Assembly (NCBI GenBank): GCA_947581865.1
Contig: CANPWA010000002.1
Coordinates: 1 to 64,000, forward strand
Length of the DNA: 64,000 bases
Reading direction: 5' to 3'
DNA from: an uncultured Acetatifactor sp.
GTDB lineage: Bacteria; Bacillota; Clostridia; Lachnospirales; Lachnospiraceae
The position numbers were made by a program, and so were the translations under genes. Below, one piece after another: positions 9,099 to 16,475 of this stretch; positions within the stretch are counted from its first letter, which is position 1; every line of letters starts with the position of its first letter. Below the pieces are notes generated by a model that was given only the letters and a program-made list of their open reading frames with translations, was not told the origin of the DNA and searched no databases.

Positions 9099-9512
9099 AT
9101 GGCAGTAGTTGAGGAATTGCTTCGGAGCGAGAAAAACGGAGCGGTCAGTTTCGGCAACCACAAGCTCACACAGAAGGCAAAGATCGAGGATTTCAGACAC
9201 GAGGGGGATCTGTTGAAGGTGAAGACCTACAATGAGATCACCAAGCTGGAGAAGAACGGCATGTTTCTTTACGAGTCAGTGCCCGGCACCAGCGTGCTGA
9301 ATTTTCAGGAAAAGGCGGACGGCGTAGAGTTTACCGTGACCGGGGACGCGGATGCCCAGATCACCGTGGGGCTGTCTGATGACACGGAATATGAGGTGTT
9401 TGTGGCAGACAGAAATGTGGGGAAGATGAAGACCGGCATGAGCGGAAAGCTTTCCCTGAGTGTGGAGCTGGAGAATGCGGGAGAGGTATTTGTAAAAGTG
9501 GTTCAGGCGTAA
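9099..9512 (+). CDS. Conserved hypothetical protein (Clostridia family sometimes labelled endosialidase)
   Basis: The 137-residue protein has no signal peptide or membrane segment and is rich in beta-prone stretches. Readable landmarks are SFGNHKL (near 20), KVKTYNEITKLEKNG, YESVPGTSVLNF and a C-terminal GKLSLSVEL. From memory, similar short proteins in Lachnospiraceae carry the label endosialidase, but nothing in the sequence shows an enzyme active site, so that name should not be trusted. The start at 9099 follows a strong CAGGAGG site; a longer in-frame reading from 9021 has no such site. It lies between clpC and a terminator that precedes radA. Confidence 0.7.
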   Translation: MAVVEELLRSEKNGAVSFGNHKLTQKAKIEDFRHEGDLLKVKTYNEITKLEKNGMFLYESVPGTSVLNFQEKADGVEFTVTGDADAQITVGLSDDTEYEVFVADRNVGKMKTGMSGKLSLSVELENAGEVFVKVVQA

Positions 9513-9524
9513 TGGATTTGACAC

Positions 9525-9560
9525 ATCCCGATTCCGGGCAGCCGGAGTCGGGATTTTTCT
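9525..9560 (+). terminator. Rho-independent terminator before radA
   Basis: ATCCCGATTCCGG (9525-9537) pairs with CCGGAGTCGGGAT (9542-9554), with one G-U pair and a 4-base loop, followed by a run of T. It separates the clpC region from radA. Confidence 0.9.
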
Positions 9561-9591
9561 GTATTATAATGCTGCTTGCGGAGGATAAGGC

Positions 9592-11001
9592 ATGGCAAAG
9601 GAAAAAATGACAAGTGTTTTTTTCTGTCAGAACTGCGGACATGAGTCCGCGAAATGGATGGGACAATGTCCCGCCTGCAAAGCGTGGAATACTTTTGTGG
9701 AGGAGACGGTGAGCAGGGCGCAGCAGAAGAGAGCCGGTCAGGGCGCAGGGCGTGGAGAACGTCAGGAGCCGTGTGTGCTTTCGGAGGTGACCATCCGGGA
9801 GGAGGACAGGCTACTCACGGGTATCGGGGAACTGGACAGAGTGCTGGGCGGCGGGATCGTGCAGGGTTCCCTCACGCTGGTGGGCGGTGATCCGGGCATC
9901 GGAAAATCCACGCTCCTTTTGCAGGTGTGCAGGAATCTCGCAGGATCAGGGCATTCCGTGCTCTATATCTCGGGGGAGGAATCCCAGGTGCAGATCAAGA
10001 TGAGGGCAGACCGCATCGGCAGTTTTTCCCCCGGTATGCTGCTCCTGTGTGAGACGAATCTGGGGAATGTGGAGGAAGTGATCCGCCGTAAGAAGCCTGA
10101 GGTAGTGGTGATCGATTCCATCCAGACCATGTTTAGCGATAATGTATCCGCCGCTCCGGGCAGCGTGTCCCAGGTGCGGGAGTCCACGGGAATGCTTTTG
10201 CAGCTGGCAAAGGGGCTGGGGGTGTCGGTGTTCATTGTGGGGCATGTGACGAAAGAAGGGACTGTAGCTGGTCCCCGCGTGCTGGAGCATATGGTGGATG
10301 CGGTTTTGTACTTTGAGGGGGACAGACATGCCTCCTACCGGATTCTCAGGGGAGTGAAGAATCGTTTTGGCTCCACCAATGAGATCGGCGTGTTTGAGAT
10401 GCGGGAACAGGGATTGATCGAAGTGGTCAATGCCTCGGAATATATGCTCAACGGGCGTCCTGAGGATGCCAGCGGCTCTGTGGTCTCCTGTACCATGGAG
10501 GGGACCAGGCCTCTCCTCGTGGAGATACAGGCGCTGGTCTGTCACAGTAACTTTGGGATTCCCCGCAGACAGTCCACGGGAACAGATTTTAACCGTGTAA
10601 ATCTGCTGATGGCAGTGCTGGAAAAACGCTCGGGAATCCAGCTTGCGGGGTGCGATGCCTATGTAAACATAACAGGTGGCATGAAGATTGCCGAGCCGGC
10701 CATAGATTTGGGCATCGTGCTGGCGATCCTGTCCAGTTTCCGCAACAGGGCGCTCAATCCCAGACTGATCGCTTTCGGGGAAGTGGGGCTTTCGGGGGAG
10801 GTGCGCGCGGTGAGTATGGCAAAGCAGCGGGTGGCAGAAGCGAGAAAACTGGGCTTTGAGGTCTGTGTGCTGCCCATGGTCTGTGCGAAAGAATTTGCGC
10901 AGGAGGAAGATAAGGCGCGGGGGAGGGCCGCGGATGCTTCAAAACATATGCAGATCATCGGCGTCAGCACGGTGCAGGACGCCATTGACAGACTGTTTTA
11001 A
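9592..11001 (+). CDS. radA: DNA repair protein RadA
   Basis: RadA is a RecA-like ATPase/helicase that promotes branch migration during recombinational repair. The 469-residue protein has the N-terminal four-Cys zinc finger (Cys12, 15, 26, 29), Walker A GGDPGIGKST (about 99-108), the RadA-specific KNRFG motif (about 256) and a C-terminal Lon-like domain. The ATG follows GCGGAGGATAAG. The pairing of clpC and radA is common in Firmicutes. A TATAAT at 9565 could be a -10 but no fitting -35 is visible. Confidence 0.97.
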   Translation: MAKEKMTSVFFCQNCGHESAKWMGQCPACKAWNTFVEETVSRAQQKRAGQGAGRGERQEPCVLSEVTIREEDRLLTGIGELDRVLGGGIVQGSLTLVGGDPGIGKSTLLLQVCRNLAGSGHSVLYISGEESQVQIKMRADRIGSFSPGMLLLCETNLGNVEEVIRRKKPEVVVIDSIQTMFSDNVSAAPGSVSQVRESTGMLLQLAKGLGVSVFIVGHVTKEGTVAGPRVLEHMVDAVLYFEGDRHASYRILRGVKNRFGSTNEIGVFEMREQGLIEVVNASEYMLNGRPEDASGSVVSCTMEGTRPLLVEIQALVCHSNFGIPRRQSTGTDFNRVNLLMAVLEKRSGIQLAGCDAYVNITGGMKIAEPAIDLGIVLAILSSFRNRALNPRLIAFGEVGLSGEVRAVSMAKQRVAEARKLGFEVCVLPMVCAKEFAQEEDKARGRAADASKHMQIIGVSTVQDAIDRLF

Positions 11002-11009
11002 ATTTATGC

Positions 11010-11038
11010 TTGCGAATGCCGGTGCCTTGTGTTATAAT
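11010..11038 (+). promoter_or_regulatory. tRNA-Trp promoter
   Basis: TTGCGA (11010-11015), a 17-bp spacer and a perfect TATAAT (11033-11038) lie directly after the radA stop. The tRNA begins 30 bp downstream. Confidence 0.8.
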
Positions 11039-11068
11039 GGGATTCGTTGGTGGTTCGGCCACATGCAC

Positions 11069-11139
11069 AGGGGAATAGTACAGCGGTAGTGCGGCGGTCT
11101 CCAAAACCGTTAACGGGGGTTCGATTCCCTCTTCCCCTG
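11069..11139 (+). tRNA. tRNA-Trp (CCA)
   Basis: A 71-nt cloverleaf: acceptor AGGGGAA pairs with TTCCCCT, discriminator G at 11139. The anticodon stem GCGGT/ACCGT (one G-U) encloses loop CTCCAAA with anticodon CCA at 11101-11103. The T arm GGGGG-TTCGATT-CCCTC is clear. The 3' CCA is not encoded. The gene has its own promoter and a terminator shortly downstream. Confidence 0.95.
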
Positions 11140-11150
11140 CTCAGTAGAAG

Positions 11151-11190
11151 CCCTAAGTGCTGCGGTGCGGCATTTGGGGTTTTCCTGTTT
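11151..11190 (+). terminator. Putative terminator of tRNA-Trp
   Basis: CCCTAAGTGC (11151-11160) pairs with GCATTTGGGG (11170-11179), with two G-U pairs, followed by TTTTCCTGTTTTT. The T-tract is interrupted, so strength is uncertain. Confidence 0.65.
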
Positions 11191-11260
11191 TTGGGGGAAG
11201 GGATCCTGCAGGAAGGTTTCACGGCAGGAGAGCTTCGCAGCCCGGGAATAAAGGAGTGGG

Positions 11261-11719
11261 ATGATAATGCAGACAGGTCAGGAAAAAGAGAACGATGCCC
11301 GGTCAGACGTTTGTCAGGAGGATGAGAGACTTGCCCGGGCACTGAAGACGCTGGAAGAATATGTGTACGATCTGGCAGAGAAGGCGGGAGAGAGCAGGGA
11401 GTATGCGGAAGATCTGTGGAACCGCATTCGGAGATCCGGCGGTGTCTTGCAGGAACTTGCTTATTATCACGACAATGGGCAGTTTTGGGCACAGCATCAG
11501 GTGGCAGGGTACCGTCTCACGGATATTCTTGTCTGGCAGGTGGATCACTTCAAAGCATATCTGGACCGCCGTGAGGAAGTGAACCGATGGCATCCGGAGA
11601 GACTGTTTCTGCACTCGTTGGATGTGATGCTCCGGATGGAGAAAGATCCTGAACCCTTCGTGAAGAAGATGCAGGGTGAGACAGGGACGGATTTTGTCGG
11701 GAAATTCTGGGAATACTAA
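11261..11719 (+). CDS. Hypothetical protein
   Basis: I do not recognise this 152-residue protein. It is helical and charged, with no signal peptide, membrane helix or metal motif. Notable stretches are LARALKTLEEYVYDLAEKAG near residue 25 and aromatic-rich ELAYYHDNGQFWAQHQVAGY near 65-85, then a region around VDHFKAYLDRREEVNRWHP. The start is ambiguous: AAGGAG (11251-11256) lies 4 bases before ATG 11261 and 10 before ATG 11267 (MQTGQEKE). The gene follows tRNA-Trp and precedes a large hairpin and the Mrp operon. Confidence 0.65.
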   Translation: MIMQTGQEKENDARSDVCQEDERLARALKTLEEYVYDLAEKAGESREYAEDLWNRIRRSGGVLQELAYYHDNGQFWAQHQVAGYRLTDILVWQVDHFKAYLDRREEVNRWHPERLFLHSLDVMLRMEKDPEPFVKKMQGETGTDFVGKFWEY

Positions 11720-12020
11720 AAGGGTATGAGGTATTTCCCGGATCCGGCAGGGGCACATATGGCTTTTATCGTGAAAGCTTTGATAGTGAAAGCGCCCGCA
11801 GGTGGGGACCTGCAGGCGCTTTCGGTGTGTAAAAGGGGAATTATTCTACATTACTGTCTCCTGGCTTTTCACCAAGTAGCTTTATTATATAATAACATTC
11901 GTCATTTGTCTACAAGAAATGAGTATTTTTTTCGATAAAATATGTATTTTTTATCTTTATTTTTGCGGACGGCAGGTGTAAAATAGGTTTTTGATAAAAA
12001 GAAAGCAGGGGTGATGAACC
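11720..12020. other. Intergenic region before the Mrp operon
   Basis: About 300 bases without a gene. It holds a long GC-rich hairpin (11788-11823), a 14-bp AT palindrome TTATTATATAATAA (11882-11895), and AT-rich sequence up to the mrpE start. A TAAAAT near 11980 could serve as a -10, but no convincing -35 was found, so the operon's promoter is not assigned. Confidence 0.6.
11788..11823. repeat. Strong inverted repeat without U-tract
   Basis: GAAAGCGCC-C-GCAGGT (11788-11803) is complementary to ACCTGC-A-GGCGCTTTC (11808-11823), with a single C/A mismatch and loop GGGG. No T run follows on either strand, so it is not a classical terminator. It could be a processing site, an RNA stabiliser or a protein site. 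Confidence 0.7.
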
Positions 12021-12491
12021 GTGTATGTGCTCTTTTTTCTGCTATGGATAGTATTTAACGGGAAGTTTACCTGGGAGATCGCGGCTTTCGGCGCTGTGCT
12101 CGCCGGAGTGATGTATTGGTTTATATGTAGATTTTTGGGATACAGACCCTCCATGGATATTCTGGTGTGCAGGAAATGTCTTGGATTTCTGCATTATCTT
12201 TTTGTGCTGGTTAAAGAGATTGTCAAGGCAAATTTCGCGGTGATGGGAATCCTTTTTTCTGCCCGATATGAGCCGGAGCCGGCGGTGGTTCATTTCCGTG
12301 TCGATCTGCAGTCGAAGTTTGCCCGGGTGATGCTTGCGAATTCCATCACCCTGACCCCGGGGACCATCACCGTGTCCATGGCGGGGAATGATTATATCGT
12401 GCATTGCCTGGACAAAAGTCTCGCGGAAGGAATCGACAGATCCGTGTTTGTGGAACTTTTGGAGAAGCTGGAAAGGATGGATGCAAAATGA
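12021..12491 (+). CDS. mrpE: Mrp/Mbh antiporter subunit E
   Basis: First gene of a ten-gene cation antiporter operon; it corresponds to MrpE/MnhE (MbhA of Mbh hydrogenases). The 156-residue protein has two or three N-terminal hydrophobic helices (about 3-40 and 58-85) and the family's cytosolic C-terminal domain with ANSITLTPGTITV. A GTG start at 12021 follows GGGGTG with 8-base spacing. The stop overlaps the next ATG (ATGA). The subunit is needed for assembly of Mrp complexes in characterised systems. Confidence 0.88.
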   Translation: MYVLFFLLWIVFNGKFTWEIAAFGAVLAGVMYWFICRFLGYRPSMDILVCRKCLGFLHYLFVLVKEIVKANFAVMGILFSARYEPEPAVVHFRVDLQSKFARVMLANSITLTPGTITVSMAGNDYIVHCLDKSLAEGIDRSVFVELLEKLERMDAK

Positions 12492-12889
12492 GTGGAGAGG
12501 CGGTCAGCCTGTTTGTGCAGGCGCGGAGTGAAATTTTCTGGGTGATGCTCATTGTGATGGCGGTTTTGTTTTTTGCCTGTCTGATCCGGGCAGTGAGGGG
12601 TCCCCGGGTGGCGGACCGTCTGGTGTCGGTGAATATGATCGGCACTATGGTGATGGTGATGATCGCGATCCTATCTCTCCTTTTGGGAGAGGAATATCTG
12701 CTGGATATCTGTCTGATCTATGCCATGGCAAGTTTTCTGGCAGTGATCGTCCTGGCAAAGGTTTACATCGGTGTCTACGAAGAGCAGCGTCTGAAGGAAG
12801 AGAGGATACACTCTCCAAACGCCGGGAAAACAGAAGAGAAAGCGGACGGAAAGGAGAGTGCACAGCATGAGCATCTGGGAATGGATTAG
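12488..12889 (+). CDS. mrpF: Mrp/Mbh antiporter subunit F
   Basis: The 133-residue product corresponds to MrpF/MnhF (MbhB). It has three transmembrane helices (about 13-33, 46-67 and 70-92) around the conserved RGPRVADRLVSVN segment (about 34-46), the family signature. A longer reading frame from 12404 overlaps mrpE heavily and is rejected; ATG 12488 overlaps the mrpE stop by 4 bp. The charged C-terminal tail (about 95-133) is longer than in typical MrpF and overlaps the following gene. Confidence 0.88.
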   Translation: MSGEAVSLFVQARSEIFWVMLIVMAVLFFACLIRAVRGPRVADRLVSVNMIGTMVMVMIAILSLLLGEEYLLDICLIYAMASFLAVIVLAKVYIGVYEEQRLKEERIHSPNAGKTEEKADGKESAQHEHLGMD

Positions 12890-13244
12890 AATTGTTGCAG
12901 GAGGCGCGCTGCTTTTGTGCGCCCTGGTGATCTTCCTGATCGAGGTATACGGTGTATATCACTTTCGGTATGTGCTCAACAGGATGCACGCGGCGGCTCT
13001 GGGAGACACGCTGGGGCTGGGCTGTTCCATGGCGGGGCTTGCCCTGTTATCCGGTTTCCGCTTTGCGACCGTGAAAATGTTTTTGATCGTTTTGTTCGTA
13101 TGGATCACTTCGCCGGTTTCCTCCCATCTTCTGGCAAGGCTGGAGGCAGGGACCAATGAGGAGCTGGGAAGGCATTGTGAGGTCTATGAGAAGCTTGAGG
13201 ATCTGGAGACGGAGCTTCGGACCCCCAAAGAGGAGGAAGGGTGA
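12867..13244 (+). CDS. mrpG: Mrp/Mbh antiporter subunit G
   Basis: The 125-residue protein corresponds to MrpG/MnhG (MbhC), with three hydrophobic helices and the typical motif YRYVLNRMHAAALGDTLGLG-like (here FRYVLNRMHAAALGDTLG, about 33-50). ATG 12867 is preferred over GTG 12858 because AAGGAG (12851-12856) is 10 bases upstream rather than 1. It overlaps the 3' end of mrpF by 23 bp, so translation is probably coupled. The end is rich in Glu and Lys. Confidence 0.85.
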   Translation: MSIWEWIRIVAGGALLLCALVIFLIEVYGVYHFRYVLNRMHAAALGDTLGLGCSMAGLALLSGFRFATVKMFLIVLFVWITSPVSSHLLARLEAGTNEELGRHCEVYEKLEDLETELRTPKEEEG

Positions 13245-13251
13245 GGTTCAA

Positions 13252-13620
13252 ATGACGCTTTTTCAGGTAATTTTGTTGTTGTTTCTGCTGGTGTGTGCGG
13301 TGTCGGTGAGTTTTTCCAAAAATCTCCTCAACTCGGTGCTGATTTACATGTCCTTTTCCCTGATCATGTCTATCGTGTGGGTGACGCTCCAGTCCCCCGA
13401 TCTGGCGATCACGGAGGCGGCAGTGGGCGCAGGGATCACGAGCCTGTTGTTCTTTGCAACGCTCAAAAAGATTCATGCCATCGACACGCTGCAGCGGCAG
13501 GGCAGAGCGATACAGGACCCGCAGCCGGACGGGGAGGCAGAGGGCGATAGGCAGGGGAAGGCGGCGAAGGAGGAAAGCCGGGAGCCTGCCGGTGCCGGGA
13601 AGGGGGATGCCCATGAGTAG
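13252..13620 (+). CDS. MbhD-like (DUF4040) antiporter subunit
   Basis: The 122-residue protein has three hydrophobic helices in its first 75 residues and the signature SPDLAITEAAVGAGITS (about 45-61), matching the MbhD/DUF4040 family, equivalent to a piece of the MrpA C-terminal region. The last 45 residues are charged and low in complexity. The start at 13252 follows GTGAGG. A separate MbhD-like protein instead of a fused MrpA is the arrangement of Mbh/Mbx-type Mrp modules. It overlaps the following gene by 8 bp. Confidence 0.8.
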   Translation: MTLFQVILLLFLLVCAVSVSFSKNLLNSVLIYMSFSLIMSIVWVTLQSPDLAITEAAVGAGITSLLFFATLKKIHAIDTLQRQGRAIQDPQPDGEAEGDRQGKAAKEESREPAGAGKGDAHE

Positions 13621-14584
13621 ATTAAAACCCAGATCCGAATATGAGAAGACCGGAAGTTTCCGTTTCTGGCGCTGGCTTGCAGGCAGCAGGGATCCTTATG
13701 TGGGCGAGGTGGAGATGAAAGCCCAGATCCCGAAGGAACCCCGGGAACTGACGATCCGGGAGCGTATGCAGGAACGCCAGGAACTGCTCACCAGAGTCTA
13801 TGATATTGAGAACAATAAAAAGATCGCATTCTTTCACCGGATCTATGTGCTTGCCGCAGTGGTATTCTGCCTGTGTTTTGCAGGAATCCTTGTGGCTATG
13901 GTGTCGATGCTGCCCCCCACGGGGGAGGCGGACCGCCCGGTGAACAATGAGGTTCCTGCCCGCTATATCGAGAGCGGGCTGCAGGAGACCGGGGCGGTGA
14001 ATATCGTCACCGGAATGATACTGGATTACCGTGCCTTCGATACGTTCGGTGAGTCCAATGTACTCTTTGCCGCAACGACAACGGTGCTCATACTGCTCCA
14101 TGAAAAAAAGAAAAAACGTGAGGACGGAACCTTTGAGGAAATTCCCAGCGACCGGCTGCTGGAGCCCAAGCAGGACGCCATTTTGCAGGCTTCGGCGACG
14201 GTACTGGTCCCTGTCATCATTCTCTTTGGCATTTATGTCATCTTGAACGGACATCTCTCGCCGGGGGGAGGATTTTCCGGCGGCGCCATCATCGGGGCAG
14301 GGCTGATCTTGTATCTGAGCGCCTTCGGTTTTGAAAAGACGGAAAAGCTGTTTACGGAAAAGACGTATAAGTATGTGAGTTTTGGCGCGCTGACCACGTA
14401 TTGTCTGGCGAAGAGTTATTCCTTTTTCACCGGGGCAAATCACCTGGAGAGCCATATTCCTCTGGGGACGCCGGGGGCGATCTTAAGCAGCGGGCTGATA
14501 CTGGTTTTAAATATCTGTGTGGGCATGGTGGTAGCCTGCACCATGTATACCTTCTATGTAATGTTTCGGAAGGGCGATTTTTAG
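13613..14584 (+). CDS. mrpB: Fused MbhE-MrpB antiporter subunit
   Basis: The 323-residue protein combines two parts. Residues about 80-165 resemble MbhE (transmembrane helix, then ILDYRAFDTFGESNVLFAATT). Residues about 190-320 are MrpB/MnhB, with GHLSPGGGFSGGAIIGAG and three to four helices. An N-terminal, cytosolic, charged extension of about 75 residues precedes them. ATG 13613 follows AAGGGGG at a good distance; ATG 13607 is too close. The gene starts within the last codons of the MbhD-like gene. Fusion of MbhE with MrpB fits their side-by-side order in Mbh operons. Confidence 0.82.
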   Translation: MSRLKPRSEYEKTGSFRFWRWLAGSRDPYVGEVEMKAQIPKEPRELTIRERMQERQELLTRVYDIENNKKIAFFHRIYVLAAVVFCLCFAGILVAMVSMLPPTGEADRPVNNEVPARYIESGLQETGAVNIVTGMILDYRAFDTFGESNVLFAATTTVLILLHEKKKKREDGTFEEIPSDRLLEPKQDAILQASATVLVPVIILFGIYVILNGHLSPGGGFSGGAIIGAGLILYLSAFGFEKTEKLFTEKTYKYVSFGALTTYCLAKSYSFFTGANHLESHIPLGTPGAILSSGLILVLNICVGMVVACTMYTFYVMFRKGDF

Positions 14585-14596
14585 GAGGGATTTCCC

Positions 14597-14968
14597 ATGG
14601 GAAATTTGCTGGTGAATTACGGAGAGGCAGCGGCGATGATCCTTTTTGTCATCGGTTTCTCCAATCTGTTACTGCATAAAAATCTGATCAAAAAGATCAT
14701 CGGGCTGAATATCATGGACTCCGCAATTTATTTATTTTTGGCGGAGAAGGGATATATCGCGGGGCGGACCGTTCCGATCGTGGTGGACGGGGTGCAGTCC
14801 GTGGAGGCGTATATCAATCCCATTCCCGCGGGGCTGGTGCTGACCGGCATCGTGGTGTCGGTGTCCGTATCCGCTCTGATGCTGTCTTTGACCATCCGGC
14901 TTTACCGCCGATACCATACGCTGGATCTGGACGAGATATCCACGTTGCTGAAAAAGGAGGGAGTGTAG
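14597..14968 (+). CDS. mrpC: Mrp antiporter subunit C (NuoK-like)
   Basis: The 123-residue protein has three transmembrane helices and the NuoK/MrpC pattern: LIKKIIGLNIMDSAIYLF (about 34-51), then a loop with DGVQSVEAYINPIPAGLVLTGIVV-like sequence that contains the conserved D/P residues before the third helix. The start at 14597 follows TAGGAGGG. It lies 12 bp after the MbhE-MrpB gene and 1 bp before the next, so one transcript is likely. Confidence 0.88.
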   Translation: MGNLLVNYGEAAAMILFVIGFSNLLLHKNLIKKIIGLNIMDSAIYLFLAEKGYIAGRTVPIVVDGVQSVEAYINPIPAGLVLTGIVVSVSVSALMLSLTIRLYRRYHTLDLDEISTLLKKEGV

Positions 14969-14969
14969 G

Positions 14970-16463
14970 ATGGATCTTGTACAGAATTTCCCTTTCTTCT
15001 CCATCATGCTCTCCATGTTCTCCGGTATTGTTTCTCCGGTCCTGCCGCCCGCGGCGGCAAAGTGGGTGAACCGGGCGGCTGTCACGGTCATCGGCGCCCT
15101 GTCCCTGGTGCTGCTGCTTTATCTGTTGGGCACGGGGGAGAGCTATGTATTTATGATGGGGCATTTTCCTGCCCCCTGGGGCAATGAGATCCGGGCAGGC
15201 GTGCTGGAGGCAGGAATGGCGCTGTTTTTCTGCATCATCATGCTGTTGTCCCTGCTGGGGGGGAATCATAAGCTTTTGACCGAAGTGGCCGGGGAGAAAC
15301 AGTCTCTGTACTATATTTTGGTGAATCTCCTTTTGAGCTCTCTGTTGGCATTGGTCTACACCAACGATATTTTTACCGCCTATGTCTTTGTGGAGATCAA
15401 TACGATAACCGCCTGCGGGCTGATCATGATCCGGGAGACGGGGCGGACCATCGAGGCGGCGGTGCGGTATATGATCATGAGCCTTCTCGGGTCGGGCATG
15501 CTGCTTTTGGGGCTTTGCATTCTCTATGATCTCACGGGGCATCTTCTCATGAGCAACATGCGGGAACAGGTGGCGATTCTGGCACAGAGCGGTGAATATC
15601 ACATGCCGCTTTTGGTGACCATTGCCCTGATCTCCGTGGGGCTGTCCATCAAAAGCGCGCTGTTTCCCTTCCATGCGTGGCTGCCGGATGCCTACGGATA
15701 TTCCACGGTTTCTTCTGCGGCAATCCTTTCCAGCCTGGTTTCCAAGGGATATATTTTCCTGCTGATCAAGCTGATCTACAGGGTATTCGGTTTTCAGGTG
15801 TTCCACGACAGTAAGATTGTGAATGTGCTGTTCCTCTTCGGGCTGATGGGGATGATCTTCGGATCTCTGAGCGCCATATGGGAGAACGATATCCGGCGCA
15901 TGATCGCTTTTTCCTCCGTGGCGCAGATCGGTTACATTTTTATGGGGATCGGCATGGGGACCCAGGCGGCGATGACTGCGTCCCTGTTTCATGTGATGTC
16001 CCATGCGGCGACCAAGTCATTGCTGTTCATCTCTGCGGCAGGGCTTACGGATGCCTCCGGCGGGAGCAAGAAATTTGCGGATCTGACCGGGGCGGGCTAC
16101 CGGGATGTGGAGGCAGGGATAGCGTTTACCGTAGGCGCTCTGTCGATGGTAGGGCTGCCGCTGTTTTCCGGCTTCATCTCCAAGCTCTTGTTCGCCCAGG
16201 CGGCGGTGCAGAATACGGGCAAACTGCTGCCGGCGCTGATCGTGCTGGGGATCAGTACGGTCCTGAACGCGATTTATTTCATGAAGACCGTCATCCGCAT
16301 TTATACTCCGGTGGGGGATGAGGTGCGCAGCCGGCCGGCGTCCGGGGGCAGAGCGCTCTATGTGGCGGCGCTGATGGGATTTATTGTGTTAAATCTTTTA
16401 CTGGGAGTGAACTCCCAGCCCATTGTGGATATGATCGGGCAGGGATTGGGCATGTTTGCTTAA
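14970..16463 (+). CDS. mrpD: Mrp antiporter subunit D (NuoL/M/N-like), copy 1
   Basis: The 497-residue protein is a 14-helix proton-translocating subunit. Typical elements are YVFVEINTITACGLIM (about 133-148, with the conserved helix-5 Glu), SIKSALFPFHAWLPDAY (about 226-242, helix-7 Lys and the HAWLPDA loop), and a long series of hydrophobic helices to the end. This is the position of MbhH/MrpD in comparable operons. It is the first of four related antiporter-like proteins here. RBS AAGGAGGGAG precedes it. Confidence 0.88.
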   Translation: MDLVQNFPFFSIMLSMFSGIVSPVLPPAAAKWVNRAAVTVIGALSLVLLLYLLGTGESYVFMMGHFPAPWGNEIRAGVLEAGMALFFCIIMLLSLLGGNHKLLTEVAGEKQSLYYILVNLLLSSLLALVYTNDIFTAYVFVEINTITACGLIMIRETGRTIEAAVRYMIMSLLGSGMLLLGLCILYDLTGHLLMSNMREQVAILAQSGEYHMPLLVTIALISVGLSIKSALFPFHAWLPDAYGYSTVSSAAILSSLVSKGYIFLLIKLIYRVFGFQVFHDSKIVNVLFLFGLMGMIFGSLSAIWENDIRRMIAFSSVAQIGYIFMGIGMGTQAAMTASLFHVMSHAATKSLLFISAAGLTDASGGSKKFADLTGAGYRDVEAGIAFTVGALSMVGLPLFSGFISKLLFAQAAVQNTGKLLPALIVLGISTVLNAIYFMKTVIRIYTPVGDEVRSRPASGGRALYVAALMGFIVLNLLLGVNSQPIVDMIGQGLGMFA

Positions 16464-16475
16464 GGAGGTTTGGTG

